Origin: Sporosarcina sp. ZBG7A
GTDB lineage: Bacteria; Bacillota; Bacilli; Bacillales_A; Planococcaceae
Direction: 5' to 3'
Assembly: GCF_000813425.1 (NCBI RefSeq)
Contig: NZ_JWIB01000013.1
Span: 62,001-126,000 of the forward strand
Length of the DNA stretch: 64,000 bases
Position 1 is the first letter of the stretch. Every line of letters starts with the position of its first letter. Shown here one piece after another: positions 53,298 to 62,471 of this stretch. The position numbers and the translations under genes are program-made. Below the pieces are notes generated by a model, which ran no database searches, was not told the origin of the DNA, and saw only the letters and a list, made by a program, of their open reading frames with translations.

Positions 53298-53820
53298 GTT
53301 CTCCGACACATCTCGGCGGTTGTCCGACATTGCGAGGGATTTCTCCTTCACTCAACTGAGTTTCTCAATCACACACGAACATTTCTCCGACACTTAGCAG
53401 AATTTCTCGATAAACGCACACAATTCAAGTGCATTAAGGGACTAATTGGTAGCGCTTCGCTTGTTGAAGGATGGGCTCCCCCGCTGTGAAGTTGAATCGG
53501 AAAGATGCTGCCACTTATCGGTACTTTGACGGGAAGAATCAGCAATATGGACACTGGAATCGGCATTATCATGCGAACAATCGGCAACATGAGTGAATTT
53601 ATCGGCAACGAGACACAATTCAACTGCTTTTAGGGATTAATTGGTAGCGCTTCGCTTGTTGAGGGATGGGCTATCTCGCTATGAAGTTGAATCGGAAAGA
53701 TGCTGCCACTTATCGGAACTTTGACGGGAAGAATCGGCTATATGGACACTGGAATCGGCATTATCATGCGAACAATCGGCAACATGAGTGAATTTATCGG
53801 CAACGAGACACAATTCAACC
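53298..53820. repeat. 21-bp phased array, locus D (three blocks of units)
   Basis: Block 1 (53298-53423) has six exact 21-bp units with word TTTCTCCGACA, the reverse complement of the locus A word. A linker follows, then two blocks of ATCGG units starting at 53496, 53517, 53538, 53559, 53580, 53601 and at 53691, 53712, 53733, 53754, 53775, 53796. The two blocks are 195 bp apart. The linker is the locus A linker in inverted orientation. The junction ATCGGCAACGAGACACAATT is the same, inverted, as at 15785-15806. It lies between the divergent rbsK and ytaF genes. Confidence 0.93.
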
Positions 53821-53909
53821 ATATGAATTGCCCCGCCATCTAATGCAGACGCCCCTTCCTCGCAAGCCAAGCTGCATATACTGCAGGGTACACCGAGGAG
53901 GCAAGGACT

Positions 53910-54479
53910 ATGCAGTGGATTATGATACTTTTCCTTGGCATCGCTGCCAACTTAGATAATTTAGGGATTGGATTGGCTTATGGAGTTCAAAAAACGAAGA
54001 TCCCCCTTCGATCGAATGTCACCATTGCGCTCGTGTCGATGATTATTACGTATTTTGCAATGGTCACGGGTGACAGGTTGTCGACCTATATTTCAGTCTG
54101 GACTGCTGATCTCATAGGTGGGTTGTTGCTAAGTAGTATCGGTATTTGGATGTTGCTCCAGCCAAAACCTGTACAACCGAATCCATTTGAAAATCCCACT
54201 GTCGCGGATATCGACGGTGACCGGATTATTTCCATTCGCGAAGCGCTCCCACTTGGCTTTTTGTTGTCGGCAAATTGTTTGGCGGCGGGATTCGGAATGG
54301 GCGTTAGTGGCAGCTCCATGCTTGGGACGATTTCCTCGGTTGGTTTCTTTTCATTCATCACAATTGGCGCAAGCCATCGATTCGGATCACTTCTTGCGCG
54401 TACGTGGATTGGCAAGTATCCAGCTGGAATTGCAGGTGGATTGCTCATCGCGATTGGTTTAGTCGAAATCCTATTTTAA
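53910..54479 (+). CDS. ytaF: YtaF-like sporulation/MntP-related membrane protein
   Basis: 189 aa, six helices. The early NLDNLGIGLAYG motif, the central DIDGDRIISIREALPLGFLLSAN segment and the AAGFGMG turn match the YtaF proteins of spore formers, which are related to the MntP manganese exporters. Transport of a divalent cation is possible. GAGGAGG precedes the ATG. It is monocistronic with a strong terminator. Confidence 0.82.
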   Translation: MQWIMILFLGIAANLDNLGIGLAYGVQKTKIPLRSNVTIALVSMIITYFAMVTGDRLSTYISVWTADLIGGLLLSSIGIWMLLQPKPVQPNPFENPTVADIDGDRIISIREALPLGFLLSANCLAAGFGMGVSGSSMLGTISSVGFFSFITIGASHRFGSLLARTWIGKYPAGIAGGLLIAIGLVEILF

Positions 54480-54497
54480 CGCTGCACCCCGCAGACA

Positions 54498-54538
54498 AAA
54501 AGCTCGTACCCCTTTCATTGACAAGGGTACGAGCTTTT
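54498..54538. terminator. Bidirectional intrinsic terminator
   Basis: 14-bp stem AAAAGCTCGTACCC / GGGTACGAGCTTTT between convergent ytaF and the M20 gene. Confidence 0.92.
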
Positions 54539-54549
54539 GTGGCGTTCAC

Positions 54550-55734
54550 TTATGATTGTTCATTCAACACGTCTTCAAATACTAGACCAATGAACGTCTT
54601 GCCGATATATTCCATTGAACGTTCATCTACATCGAACATAGGGTGATGATGTGGATAGACAGCTTGAATTTCAGGATTTCTTCCGCCCGCAATGAAGAAC
54701 GAACCCTTCACTGCTTTCTGATAGTAGGCAAAGTCTTCACTTCCCATCATCGGTTCACCGTAACTCACTTTTTCATCGCTGAAAATCTTCGTTGCGACGT
54801 CTTTCACTCGCGCGGTCTCTTCAGGATCATTCCAAATTGATGGGCAATCACTAATATATTCTAACTTATACTCTGCTCCAGCAGCTTCACACGTCGATTT
54901 CACGATTTGCTTCAACGCGCCTTCAATCATTTCACGGACTTCTTCGTTATACGTTCGGACGGTTCCTTTAATGATTGCTTGGTTCGGAATGACATTATGT
55001 CCTTCGCCACTATGCAACGAACCGACTGTCACGGCAGCTGCTTGTTGCGGACTAACTCGACGACTTACAATTTGCTGCAAATTAACAACTAGCTGACTCG
55101 CTGTAACAAGTGCGTCAACTGTTTCATGGGGAGACGCACCGTGACCGCCTTTTCCGATCACTTCAATTGTAAAATCATCTTGCGCTGAAGACGAATAACC
55201 TTCCATCACTTGCACCGTTCCAACAGGTTCAGTCGACATGACATGTGCGCCGTAAATGACGTCAACGCCATCCAAACAGCCATCTTTGACCATTAAATCC
55301 GCTCCACCTGGTGTCGTTTCTTCTGCGAACTGATGAACAAAAATCACTGTACCCGGGATTTGTTCCCGTACTTCAGACAGCACCTTCGCAACACCGAGTA
55401 ACGAAGCCGTATGTAAATCATGTCCACACGCATGCATCACGCCAGGAACCTTCGATTTGTACGCCACTTCTTTTTCATCTTGGATTGGCAATGCATCAAA
55501 ATCAGCACGTAACGCTATCGTTCTACCTGGTTTTCCGCCAACTAACGTTCCAACCACACCACGACCGCCGACTCCTTCGCGCACATCGATACCGAGTTTC
55601 CGAAGGTATTCTGCGATCATTTTCGGTGTTTCCACCTCTTCGTTCGAGAGTTCCGGATGTTGATGTAACTCGCGGCGAATCGAGACTTGTTCAGGATATA
55701 ATTCATCTAAACGTTCGAATAATTGAGTTAACAA
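54550..55734 (-). CDS. M20D-family amidohydrolase/peptidase
   Basis: 394 aa. Motifs: RRELHQHPELSNEE, LRADFDALPI, MHACGHDLHTASLL, HQFAEETTPGGADLM and MGSEDFAYYQ. It belongs to the same subfamily as the nucleoside-operon M20 but is a separate paralogue. The family hydrolyses N-acyl amino acids, hippurate or indole-acetyl conjugates in the cytosol. It lies 19 bp after a YfcC-type transporter, forming a transporter-hydrolase pair for an acylated amino acid or peptide. Confidence 0.9.
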   Translation of the reverse strand: MLTQLFERLDELYPEQVSIRRELHQHPELSNEEVETPKMIAEYLRKLGIDVREGVGGRGVVGTLVGGKPGRTIALRADFDALPIQDEKEVAYKSKVPGVMHACGHDLHTASLLGVAKVLSEVREQIPGTVIFVHQFAEETTPGGADLMVKDGCLDGVDVIYGAHVMSTEPVGTVQVMEGYSSSAQDDFTIEVIGKGGHGASPHETVDALVTASQLVVNLQQIVSRRVSPQQAAAVTVGSLHSGEGHNVIPNQAIIKGTVRTYNEEVREMIEGALKQIVKSTCEAAGAEYKLEYISDCPSIWNDPEETARVKDVATKIFSDEKVSYGEPMMGSEDFAYYQKAVKGSFFIAGGRNPEIQAVYPHHHPMFDVDERSMEYIGKTFIGLVFEDVLNEQS

Positions 55735-55753
55735 AATAATTCCTCCTTAGTTG

Positions 55754-57166
55754 TTACGCAGTCCAGACAAACACGTGCGCAATCGTTACAAATATAGCTC
55801 CAAGTACCAATTGGATTAAAATCAATGGCCAAACCCACTTAAACCATTTAGCAAATGAAATCTTGGCCATCGCAAGCGCCGCAAGCAGTAAACCACTTGT
55901 CGGAGTAATAATGTTCGTCAAACCGTCACCCATTTGGAAAGCGAGTACAGCCGTTTGTCGACTCACACCTAATAGGTCGGATAGTGGCGTCATGATTGGC
56001 ATACTGAGTGCAGCTTGACCGCTACCTGATGTCACAACAATATTGAGTAAGCATTGCATAACGTACATGCCAATCGCACCTAAACTTGATGGCAAATGTG
56101 AAACTAGCGTCGTGATACCATATAGAATCGTATCAATCGTGTTGCTATCTTGCAAAATGACCAATGCTCCGTAGGCAAATCCAACGACCAATGCTCCGAC
56201 CACCAATTCCTCGCATCCTTTGACAAACGAAACCGCCGTGCCATTGATGCCCTTGCCATTCACGAGGCCGATGATAATCGCCAGAATTAGAAACAGTGCA
56301 GAAATTTCGGTAATGTACCACTCGAACTTGATAACCCCGAATCCAAGACCAATCAGCGTTGCGACCAATATAATAAGTGTCGTAATCTGCTTCCCTGTCA
56401 ACGTATGTTCTTTGACCAAGTCAATTCGGATGTTACGCTTTTTATCCTCTTCATACACGAGGCTCGCTTCAGGATTTTTACGTACTTTACGTGCATAACG
56501 AACGACATAGAGAATCGCAACCAGCATATAAATCAGCCAAAAAACAACGCGCAGTCCCATTCCTGAGAAAATTGGAACTTCAGCAATCCCTTGAGCCACA
56601 CCAACCGTAAAAGGATTCATAAAGGCAGCCGTAAAACCTGACGCAACCCCTACTAATACCATACCCGTTCCCACGATTGAGTCAAATCCCATCATAATCG
56701 CAAGTGGAATCATAATGAGGATGAACGGCAACGACTCTTCAAACATCCCTATTGTCGCTCCAGCTAGTCCGAAGAATAGCATCACAATTGGGATCAGATA
56801 CATCTCTTTCCCTTCCAGTTTAGACGATATGCTTCCAAATGCCCCTTCAATTGCATTCGATTCCCGGAAGACGTTAAACGCGCCACCTACTATGAAAATG
56901 AAAAAAATGATTGGCGCACTTTGCACCATCCCCTTATGTACTGCTTCAAACACAGGCAAAATCCCTGCTGGCTCTGCGTCAATTCGATGATAGGACCCAT
57001 CCACTACATACGAGGTGCCATCATCACTTTCCGCACGATCATATTCCCCCGCAGGGATGAGATACGTCGCGATTGCCATGATGATGATAACTGTAAATAA
57101 AATAACGAATGGATGTGGTGCTTCCATTTTCCACTTCTTCTTCGTACTCACTGACTTCTCGGACAT
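55754..57166 (-). CDS. YfcC/DcuC-type membrane transporter
   Basis: 470 aa, about 12 helices. The N-terminal PHPFVILFTVIIIMAIATYLIPAG and EYDR, the APIIFFIFIVGGAFNV segment and the two re-entrant SGSGQAALSMPIM and PTSGLLLAALAMAK turns are YfcC-family features. Family members are linked to basic amino acids, dicarboxylates or peptides. The ATG at 57166 has a G-run SD; an ATG seven codons upstream lacks one. First gene of the operon with the M20 hydrolase. Confidence 0.85.
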   Translation of the reverse strand: MSEKSVSTKKKWKMEAPHPFVILFTVIIIMAIATYLIPAGEYDRAESDDGTSYVVDGSYHRIDAEPAGILPVFEAVHKGMVQSAPIIFFIFIVGGAFNVFRESNAIEGAFGSISSKLEGKEMYLIPIVMLFFGLAGATIGMFEESLPFILIMIPLAIMMGFDSIVGTGMVLVGVASGFTAAFMNPFTVGVAQGIAEVPIFSGMGLRVVFWLIYMLVAILYVVRYARKVRKNPEASLVYEEDKKRNIRIDLVKEHTLTGKQITTLIILVATLIGLGFGVIKFEWYITEISALFLILAIIIGLVNGKGINGTAVSFVKGCEELVVGALVVGFAYGALVILQDSNTIDTILYGITTLVSHLPSSLGAIGMYVMQCLLNIVVTSGSGQAALSMPIMTPLSDLLGVSRQTAVLAFQMGDGLTNIITPTSGLLLAALAMAKISFAKWFKWVWPLILIQLVLGAIFVTIAHVFVWTA

Positions 57167-57249
57167 CCATTCTTCCCCCCGACGCATTCTATTTAATTGC
57201 TAAGCAGGCACTTGTGTAACAACACGCATATGACCATTCTCCTAACATA

Positions 57250-57263
57250 TGTATACGTATGCA
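57250..57263. promoter_or_regulatory. Near-palindrome upstream of the YfcC operon
   Basis: TGTATACGTATGCA, symmetric around CG with one mismatched pair, 84 bp before the start codon. It has the length and centre of a LacI/GntR-type site. The rest of the gap (57167-57486) shows no gene. Confidence 0.35.
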
Positions 57264-57486
57264 TAAATAGTTATCGGAATATACTTTTCAATCAAGCTAG
57301 CAATTGATTTTATTTACGTTACTACAGTATCTAAAGCCAGTCAATCCGTAATTTTTATCTATTTAAACGAATCTAACAATACTTGTTCTTGAATGAAAAT
57401 TCATTATATCGAGTTTCGCTTCACTATAGGAGTTTAAATGGCCTCTCGTGCTCTCCTTGAGAACGCACTCCGTTACAACGAAAAAA

Positions 57487-57515
57487 CCCCACTTGCCAAC
57501 TCTCGGCAAATGGGG
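57487..57515 (-). terminator. Intrinsic terminator of the BCCT gene
   Basis: Minus-strand stem CCCCATTTGCC / GGCAAGTGGGG (one mismatch) with a 7-nt loop, then TTTTTT. Confidence 0.88.
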
Positions 57516-57534
57516 AATGGATACTTCCTCTTTC

Positions 57535-59034
57535 CTACTTTACAGTCGATTCTTTCTTCCTGACTTCTTCACTTGCAGACTTATAAAACGACACTGCCAT
57601 TAAAATGATGATGAACGAAAATGGCAATGCTGAAATAATGACTGTATTTTGCAGTCCTTGGGTGCCGCCAAAGTACACGACGATCGCTGCCACCGCTGCT
57701 TGGATAAGCCCCCAAGACATTTTGACAGACTGAGCAGGGTTGGACAGCCCATTTGTCGTAAACATGCCGAGCACAAATGTCGCAGAATCTGCTGATGTAA
57801 TGAAGAAAATGGCAATGACAACAATCATCAGTAAGGACATGATGAACCCGAGCGGATACTGCTCGAGCATGCCAAATGTCATCGTTTCAATCGGCATATC
57901 AGATAACGTCGCCAATCCTAAGTTTTCTACATTGAGGGCAGACGCCCCGAAAATGGAGAAGAAGATGAAACAGACGAAAGATGGAACTAGAAGGACACCC
58001 AGCAAGAACTCTTTCACAGTACGGCCTTTTGAAATTCGTGCAATGAATGCTCCGACAAATGGGGACCACGAAATCCAGAAAGCCCAATAGAATAATGTCC
58101 AGTTGTTGATCCATTCACGGCTACTGGCGTTTTGAGGTGCAGATCGGAAGCTCATTTCCACGATATCTGTCACGTAACCGCCAAACGCATTTGTAAACAT
58201 GTTGAGAATATAGAGGGTTGGACCTGTGACGAAGAGTAGTAAAAAGAGGGTAAGAGCAAGTCCCATATTAATGTTACTCAAGTATTTGATTCCTCTTCCG
58301 ATCCCCGACCATGCGGAAATCATGAACAGCACTGTCGTCACAGCGAGGATTAATAGCTGCATCCAAAACTCGTCTGGTGTATTGAAAAGATAGTGGAATC
58401 CTCCATTGATTTGAGCGGATCCAAATCCGAGTGAAGCCGCTACACCGATGACCGTTGCTAGTACGGCCAAAACGTCAATAATCTTTCCAAAGACGCCAGT
58501 CATTATTTTTTCTCCAAATAGTGGAATCAAAGTGGAACTGATCAATCCTGGATAGTTCTTGTGGAATTTAAAGTAAGCGAGGGTGAGTCCGACGATCGCG
58601 TATATCCCCCACGCACTGACTCCCCAATGTAAAAATGTGTATTTTAACGAATCTTTAATCGCCACATCTGTTCCAATCTCTGCGACAGGAGCAGATTTGA
58701 AAGCGTATGTTACCGGTTCAGCAGCCGACCAAAAGACGACGCCGATCCCCATTCCTGCACTGAACAGCATCGCAAACCAAGAAAGCAGACTGAATTCAGG
58801 CTTTGAATCCGGACTTCCAAGTTTGATATGCCCCAACTTGGAAAATATTAAGTAGAGACAAAATAATACGATTGCTGCGACAAGCCATAAATAATACCAT
58901 CCGAAGAGGGTGGAAATGCCTGAAGTTATAGTAGTCGTACTGTTTTCTAATGTTTCCGGTGAAATCACACCCCACGCTACGAGTGCCAAGCACCCCGCAA
59001 GTGCATACCAGAAAACTGATGTTACTTGTTTCAA
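57535..59034 (-). CDS. BCCT-family betaine/choline/carnitine transporter
   Basis: About 499 aa, 12 helices. The BCCT core is present: FSAGMGIGVVFWSAAEPVTY (glycine-rich helix 3) and WTLFYWAFWISWSPFVGAFIARISKGRTV (the aromatic substrate-binding signature and its arginine). It should import glycine betaine or a similar osmolyte with sodium. The start is uncertain: TTG at 59034 has GAGG 9 nt upstream, an ATG three codons earlier abuts that GAGG, and the frame is open to 59115. It is monocistronic. Confidence 0.88.
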   Translation of the reverse strand: MKQVTSVFWYALAGCLALVAWGVISPETLENSTTTITSGISTLFGWYYLWLVAAIVLFCLYLIFSKLGHIKLGSPDSKPEFSLLSWFAMLFSAGMGIGVVFWSAAEPVTYAFKSAPVAEIGTDVAIKDSLKYTFLHWGVSAWGIYAIVGLTLAYFKFHKNYPGLISSTLIPLFGEKIMTGVFGKIIDVLAVLATVIGVAASLGFGSAQINGGFHYLFNTPDEFWMQLLILAVTTVLFMISAWSGIGRGIKYLSNINMGLALTLFLLLFVTGPTLYILNMFTNAFGGYVTDIVEMSFRSAPQNASSREWINNWTLFYWAFWISWSPFVGAFIARISKGRTVKEFLLGVLLVPSFVCFIFFSIFGASALNVENLGLATLSDMPIETMTFGMLEQYPLGFIMSLLMIVVIAIFFITSADSATFVLGMFTTNGLSNPAQSVKMSWGLIQAAVAAIVVYFGGTQGLQNTVIISALPFSFIIILMAVSFYKSASEEVRKKESTVK

Positions 59035-59151
59035 AAATACCATCCTCACTGTATTGCTCAATTTTATATGCTTAACGTTTTTACCCCTTATGAATAATTT
59101 CAAACCCCTGCACACTAGAAAAGGTATTATGCAGATTATTCCCCCAAGTAA

Positions 59152-59185
59152 AAACCCAAGTTCCTAATTATAAGGACTTGGGTTT
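59152..59185 (-). terminator. Intrinsic terminator of the RpiR regulator gene
   Basis: Minus-strand stem AAACCCAAGT / ACTTGGGTTT with a 14-nt loop, then TTTTT. Confidence 0.78.
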
Positions 59186-59204
59186 GACAGCATTATCGGT
59201 TCAT

Positions 59205-59999
59205 TTATCCAAAACGTTTTAGCGCTTCCAGCGTCTTATTACGTTGCTCCATTAACTGTGCGTCTCCGAGCAGCCGATAGGTCAGGACATCCAAGTAAAA
59301 CAAACTGGAGATTTGTGTATTGATGAACTTTTCATCATCAACATATACATGATTCGAAACGAGCACAACTTCATCAGCAAGCGCTGTCAACTCTTCGGCA
59401 TGATTTGTTGTAATGACAATGACCCGTGCTCCACTACTTTTTGCCTGCCGCGTAGCGTCCAACACGCTTTTCGTTTTACCCGTATAGGAAAAACACATAA
59501 AAACGTCCTCTTCATGTAATAACGTACTTTTCATAACCATCCCATGTGCATCGGTGATTGCTGTCGAGTCAATCCCCATCCGCTCAATTCGGCTATTGAA
59601 TTCTTGGGCAATTAACCCTGAGTTCCCAATACCACAAAACAGGACCCGCTTTGCACTGATTAGATCATTCGCAATACGCTCCGTTTGTTCTGTGTCCATG
59701 AATTGTTGAGTAGACGCAATAATGGACATATAATAATTTGCTACGCGTTCCACTTCTTCGTCCTTGGCATGTTTTTCGGTGCGTGTTGCAAGCAACGCGT
59801 ACTTCATTTGTTGGAAGCTCGCAAACCGAATTTTTTTGCAAAAACGGGTGATACTAGAAGGCGACACATCGATTTCTTCAGCCAGATCAGTAATCGATTT
59901 TTGTGCGATATTTTTTTCACCTAGCAAATGTTCTGCGATTTTACGATCGTTCTCGGTGAACTCTGCATTGTGCTTTTGCAGTCGATTTTTAAAATCCAT
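59205..59999 (-). CDS. RpiR/MurR-family transcriptional regulator
   Basis: 264 aa. The N-terminal HTH (SITDLAEEIDVSPSSITRFCKKI) is followed by a SIS sugar-phosphate-binding domain (CGIGNSGLIAQEF, then FSYTGKTKSVLDATRQAK). AAAGGAT precedes the ATG at 59999. It is divergent from a PTS-nanE operon and therefore probably its regulator, sensing an amino-sugar phosphate such as ManNAc-6-P or GlcNAc-6-P. That ligand is inference. Confidence 0.9.
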   Translation of the reverse strand: MDFKNRLQKHNAEFTENDRKIAEHLLGEKNIAQKSITDLAEEIDVSPSSITRFCKKIRFASFQQMKYALLATRTEKHAKDEEVERVANYYMSIIASTQQFMDTEQTERIANDLISAKRVLFCGIGNSGLIAQEFNSRIERMGIDSTAITDAHGMVMKSTLLHEEDVFMCFSYTGKTKSVLDATRQAKSSGARVIVITTNHAEELTALADEVVLVSNHVYVDDEKFINTQISSLFYLDVLTYRLLGDAQLMEQRNKTLEALKRFG

Positions 60000-60087
60000 G
60001 GTCCAAATCCTTTCACATCTTGGTCTTTCTATCATCATAGCATATCCTAAAATTGCCAACACCACTTTGAAAATACAGAATCAGACA

Positions 60088-60116
60088 TTGACAATAGTGA
60101 AAGCGTTTGCTATTCT
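60088..60116 (+). promoter_or_regulatory. PTS-nanE promoter with overlapping cre site
   Basis: -35 TTGACA (60088-60093), 17-nt spacer, -10 TATTCT (60111-60116). TGAAAGCGTTTGCT at 60098-60111 matches the CcpA cre consensus at every constrained position and overlaps spacer and -10, so it should cause catabolite repression. Confidence 0.88.
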
Positions 60117-60148
60117 ATTAAAAAATATTTCCAGGAGGTATAGTTTTA

Positions 60149-61699
60149 ATGAAAAACTTTTTCGGTAAAGCGCAACAGTTCGGTAAATCCTTCATGTTGC
60201 CAATCGCGATCTTACCTGCTGCTGGTTTGCTGCTCGGAATCGGGGGCGCATTATCCAATCCAAATACAATCAGTTCTTATCCGATTTTAGATCAGAACTT
60301 CTTACAAGCACTATTTACTATAATGAGCAGTGCGGGAAGTATTGTATTCGCCAATCTCCCTATCATCTTTGCGGTCGGGATTGCAATTGGTCTTGCCCGA
60401 TCCGATAAAGGGACAGCAGCACTCGCAGCACTTGTCGGTTACTTAGTCATGAACGCGACCATTAACGCAATCTTGATCATTACCGATTCACTCGCTGTCG
60501 ACAATCTATCTGCTGTCGGACAAGGAACGGCGCTAGGCATTCAAACGCTCGAGATGGGCGTATTCGGTGGTATTGTTGTCGGAATCATGGCCGGCATGTT
60601 GCATAATCGATTCAACAAAATCGAGTTGCCTCAGTATTTAGGATTTTTTGGAGGCTCCCGCTTCATACCTATTGTAACGGCATTTTCAGCTATCATACTC
60701 GGAGCAATCCTGTATCTCGTATGGCCACTGTTCCAAAACCTGATTGCAGAAGCTGGTAATTTGGTCAATGCGACAGGCGTCATCGGAACGTTCTTGTATG
60801 GATTCATCCTACGTATGCTCGGACCTTTCGGATTGCACCACATTTTCTACTTACCATTTTGGCAAACAGGCCTGGGCGGTTCACTAGAAATCGGAGGTCA
60901 ACTTGTTCAAGGAACGCAAAACATTTTCTTTGCACAACTAAGCGATCCGACTACGGAACGATTCTTTGAAGGTACATCCCGCTTCATGTCCGGTCGTTTC
61001 ATTACGATGATGTTCGGTCTTCTCGGTGCAGCTCTTGCGATTTATCACACAGCTAAGCCAGAACACAAAAAGGTTGTCGGCGGTCTCATGCTATCTGCAG
61101 CATTAACGTCGTTCTTGACAGGAATTACAGAACCACTTGAGTTCTCATTCCTATTCATTGCACCTGCCCTATACGTGGTCCACGCCGTTTTTGACGGACT
61201 GGCATTTATGTTGGCAGACATCTTCAATATTACAATCGGCCAGACATTCTCTGGTGGCTTTATCGACTTCATGCTCTTTGGAGTCTTGCAGGGTGAGGCC
61301 AAGACAAATTGGATGTATGTCATTCCAATCGGAATCGTTTGGTTCTTCCTGTACTACTTCACATTCAAGTTCATGATTCGCAAGTTCAACTTCAAAACAC
61401 CTGGTCGTGAAGATGAAAAAGCTGTTGAACCAGCTGATGGCCAATCGTCTATCGATCCTCAAGCAAGCCGCTCACATACAATCATCGATGCGCTCGGAGG
61501 AAAAGATAACATTCTCGACCTCGATAATTGCGCGACGCGGCTACGGGTTACGGTGAAAGATCCTGATCTCGTGAAGAAAGAGGTTTTCCCAGCGACAGGC
61601 AGCAAAGGCATTATCATGAACGGTACTGGCGTCCAAGTCGTATATGGTCCTCAAGTTTCTGTCGTGAAGAACGAAGTGGAAGAAATTTTAGAGCAATAA
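60149..61699 (+). CDS. PTS EIICB transporter for an amino sugar
   Basis: 516 aa. The N-terminal EIIC domain of the glucose/GlcNAc superfamily (SFMLPIAILPAAGLLLGIGG; GITEPLEFSFLF near 330) is joined by a linker to an EIIB domain whose phosphocysteine is in LDNCATRLRV. No EIIA domain is attached, so a separate EIIA must serve it. AGGAGGT precedes the ATG. nanE follows 12 bp downstream, so N-acetylmannosamine or a related amino sugar is the likely cargo. Confidence 0.88.
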   Translation: MKNFFGKAQQFGKSFMLPIAILPAAGLLLGIGGALSNPNTISSYPILDQNFLQALFTIMSSAGSIVFANLPIIFAVGIAIGLARSDKGTAALAALVGYLVMNATINAILIITDSLAVDNLSAVGQGTALGIQTLEMGVFGGIVVGIMAGMLHNRFNKIELPQYLGFFGGSRFIPIVTAFSAIILGAILYLVWPLFQNLIAEAGNLVNATGVIGTFLYGFILRMLGPFGLHHIFYLPFWQTGLGGSLEIGGQLVQGTQNIFFAQLSDPTTERFFEGTSRFMSGRFITMMFGLLGAALAIYHTAKPEHKKVVGGLMLSAALTSFLTGITEPLEFSFLFIAPALYVVHAVFDGLAFMLADIFNITIGQTFSGGFIDFMLFGVLQGEAKTNWMYVIPIGIVWFFLYYFTFKFMIRKFNFKTPGREDEKAVEPADGQSSIDPQASRSHTIIDALGGKDNILDLDNCATRLRVTVKDPDLVKKEVFPATGSKGIIMNGTGVQVVYGPQVSVVKNEVEEILEQ

Positions 61700-61711
61700 G
61701 GAGGAAATCTC

Positions 61712-62398
61712 ATGCATTTACCATCGGACTTGATCGTTTCCTGCCAGGCACTTGAAGATGAGCCGTTACACTCGTCTTTCATCATGAGTAAACTTGCACT
61801 CGCCGCGTTCCAAGGTGGGGCAAAAGGGATTCGAGCTAATTCAAAAGAAGATATTTTAGCGATCAAGGAAGAAGTTTCACTGCCTGTAATCGGCATTGTG
61901 AAACGGAACTATCCAAAATCGGACGTCTACATTACAGCAACACGTGTTGAGGTGGATGAATTGCTAGCGAGTGGTTGCGAAGTGATTGCGATGGACGCCA
62001 CTCTCGCAACGCGTCCCGCAGAGTCTCTTCAGGAATTAGTTGACTATGTACGCGCGACTGCACCAAATGTCGAACTCATGGCAGACATTGCAACCGTGGA
62101 AGAAGCGGTTAATGCGGATCAGCTCGGCTTCGACTATATCGGGACGACGTTACATGGTTATACCGCCAATACTACTGGGCAGAAAGTGTATAACAATGAC
62201 TTCGCGTTTTTGAAAGAAGTGTTGAACGCGGTGACTGCACCAGTGATTGCAGAAGGCAATATCGCGACACCCGACATGCTGAAACGTGTGTTTGAACTCG
62301 GTGTATACGCTGCGGTTGTCGGCGGTGCGATTACACGCCCCCGTGACATCACCCGTACGTTTGTCAATGAATTGCAAAACGCTCGTACAAATTCTTGA
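61712..62398 (+). CDS. nanE: N-acetylmannosamine-6-phosphate 2-epimerase
   Basis: 228 aa TIM-barrel enzyme converting ManNAc-6-P to GlcNAc-6-P. Visible: [15 protein letters not shown] at the N-terminus, [31 protein letters not shown] and VIAEGNI, all typical of NanE. AAGGAGG precedes the ATG. It is in an operon with the PTS gene; no sialic acid lyase or ManNAc kinase is present, in line with phosphorylating uptake of ManNAc. Confidence 0.93.
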   Translation: MHLPSDLIVSCQALEDEPLHSSFIMSKLALAAFQGGAKGIRANSKEDILAIKEEVSLPVIGIVKRNYPKSDVYITATRVEVDELLASGCEVIAMDATLATRPAESLQELVDYVRATAPNVELMADIATVEEAVNADQLGFDYIGTTLHGYTANTTGQKVYNNDFAFLKEVLNAVTAPVIAEGNIATPDMLKRVFELGVYAAVVGGAITRPRDITRTFVNELQNARTNS

Positions 62399-62429
62399 TT
62401 TGTTAAAAAGTCACTGTTGAATTAAGCAC

Positions 62430-62467
62430 AAGGAACCCCCTTCAAGAAATCTAGAAGGGGGTTCCTT
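62430..62467. terminator. Intrinsic terminator of the PTS-nanE operon
   Basis: 14-bp stem AAGGAACCCCCTTC / GAAGGGGGTTCCTT, then TTTT. Confidence 0.9.
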
Positions 62468-62471
62468 TTCT

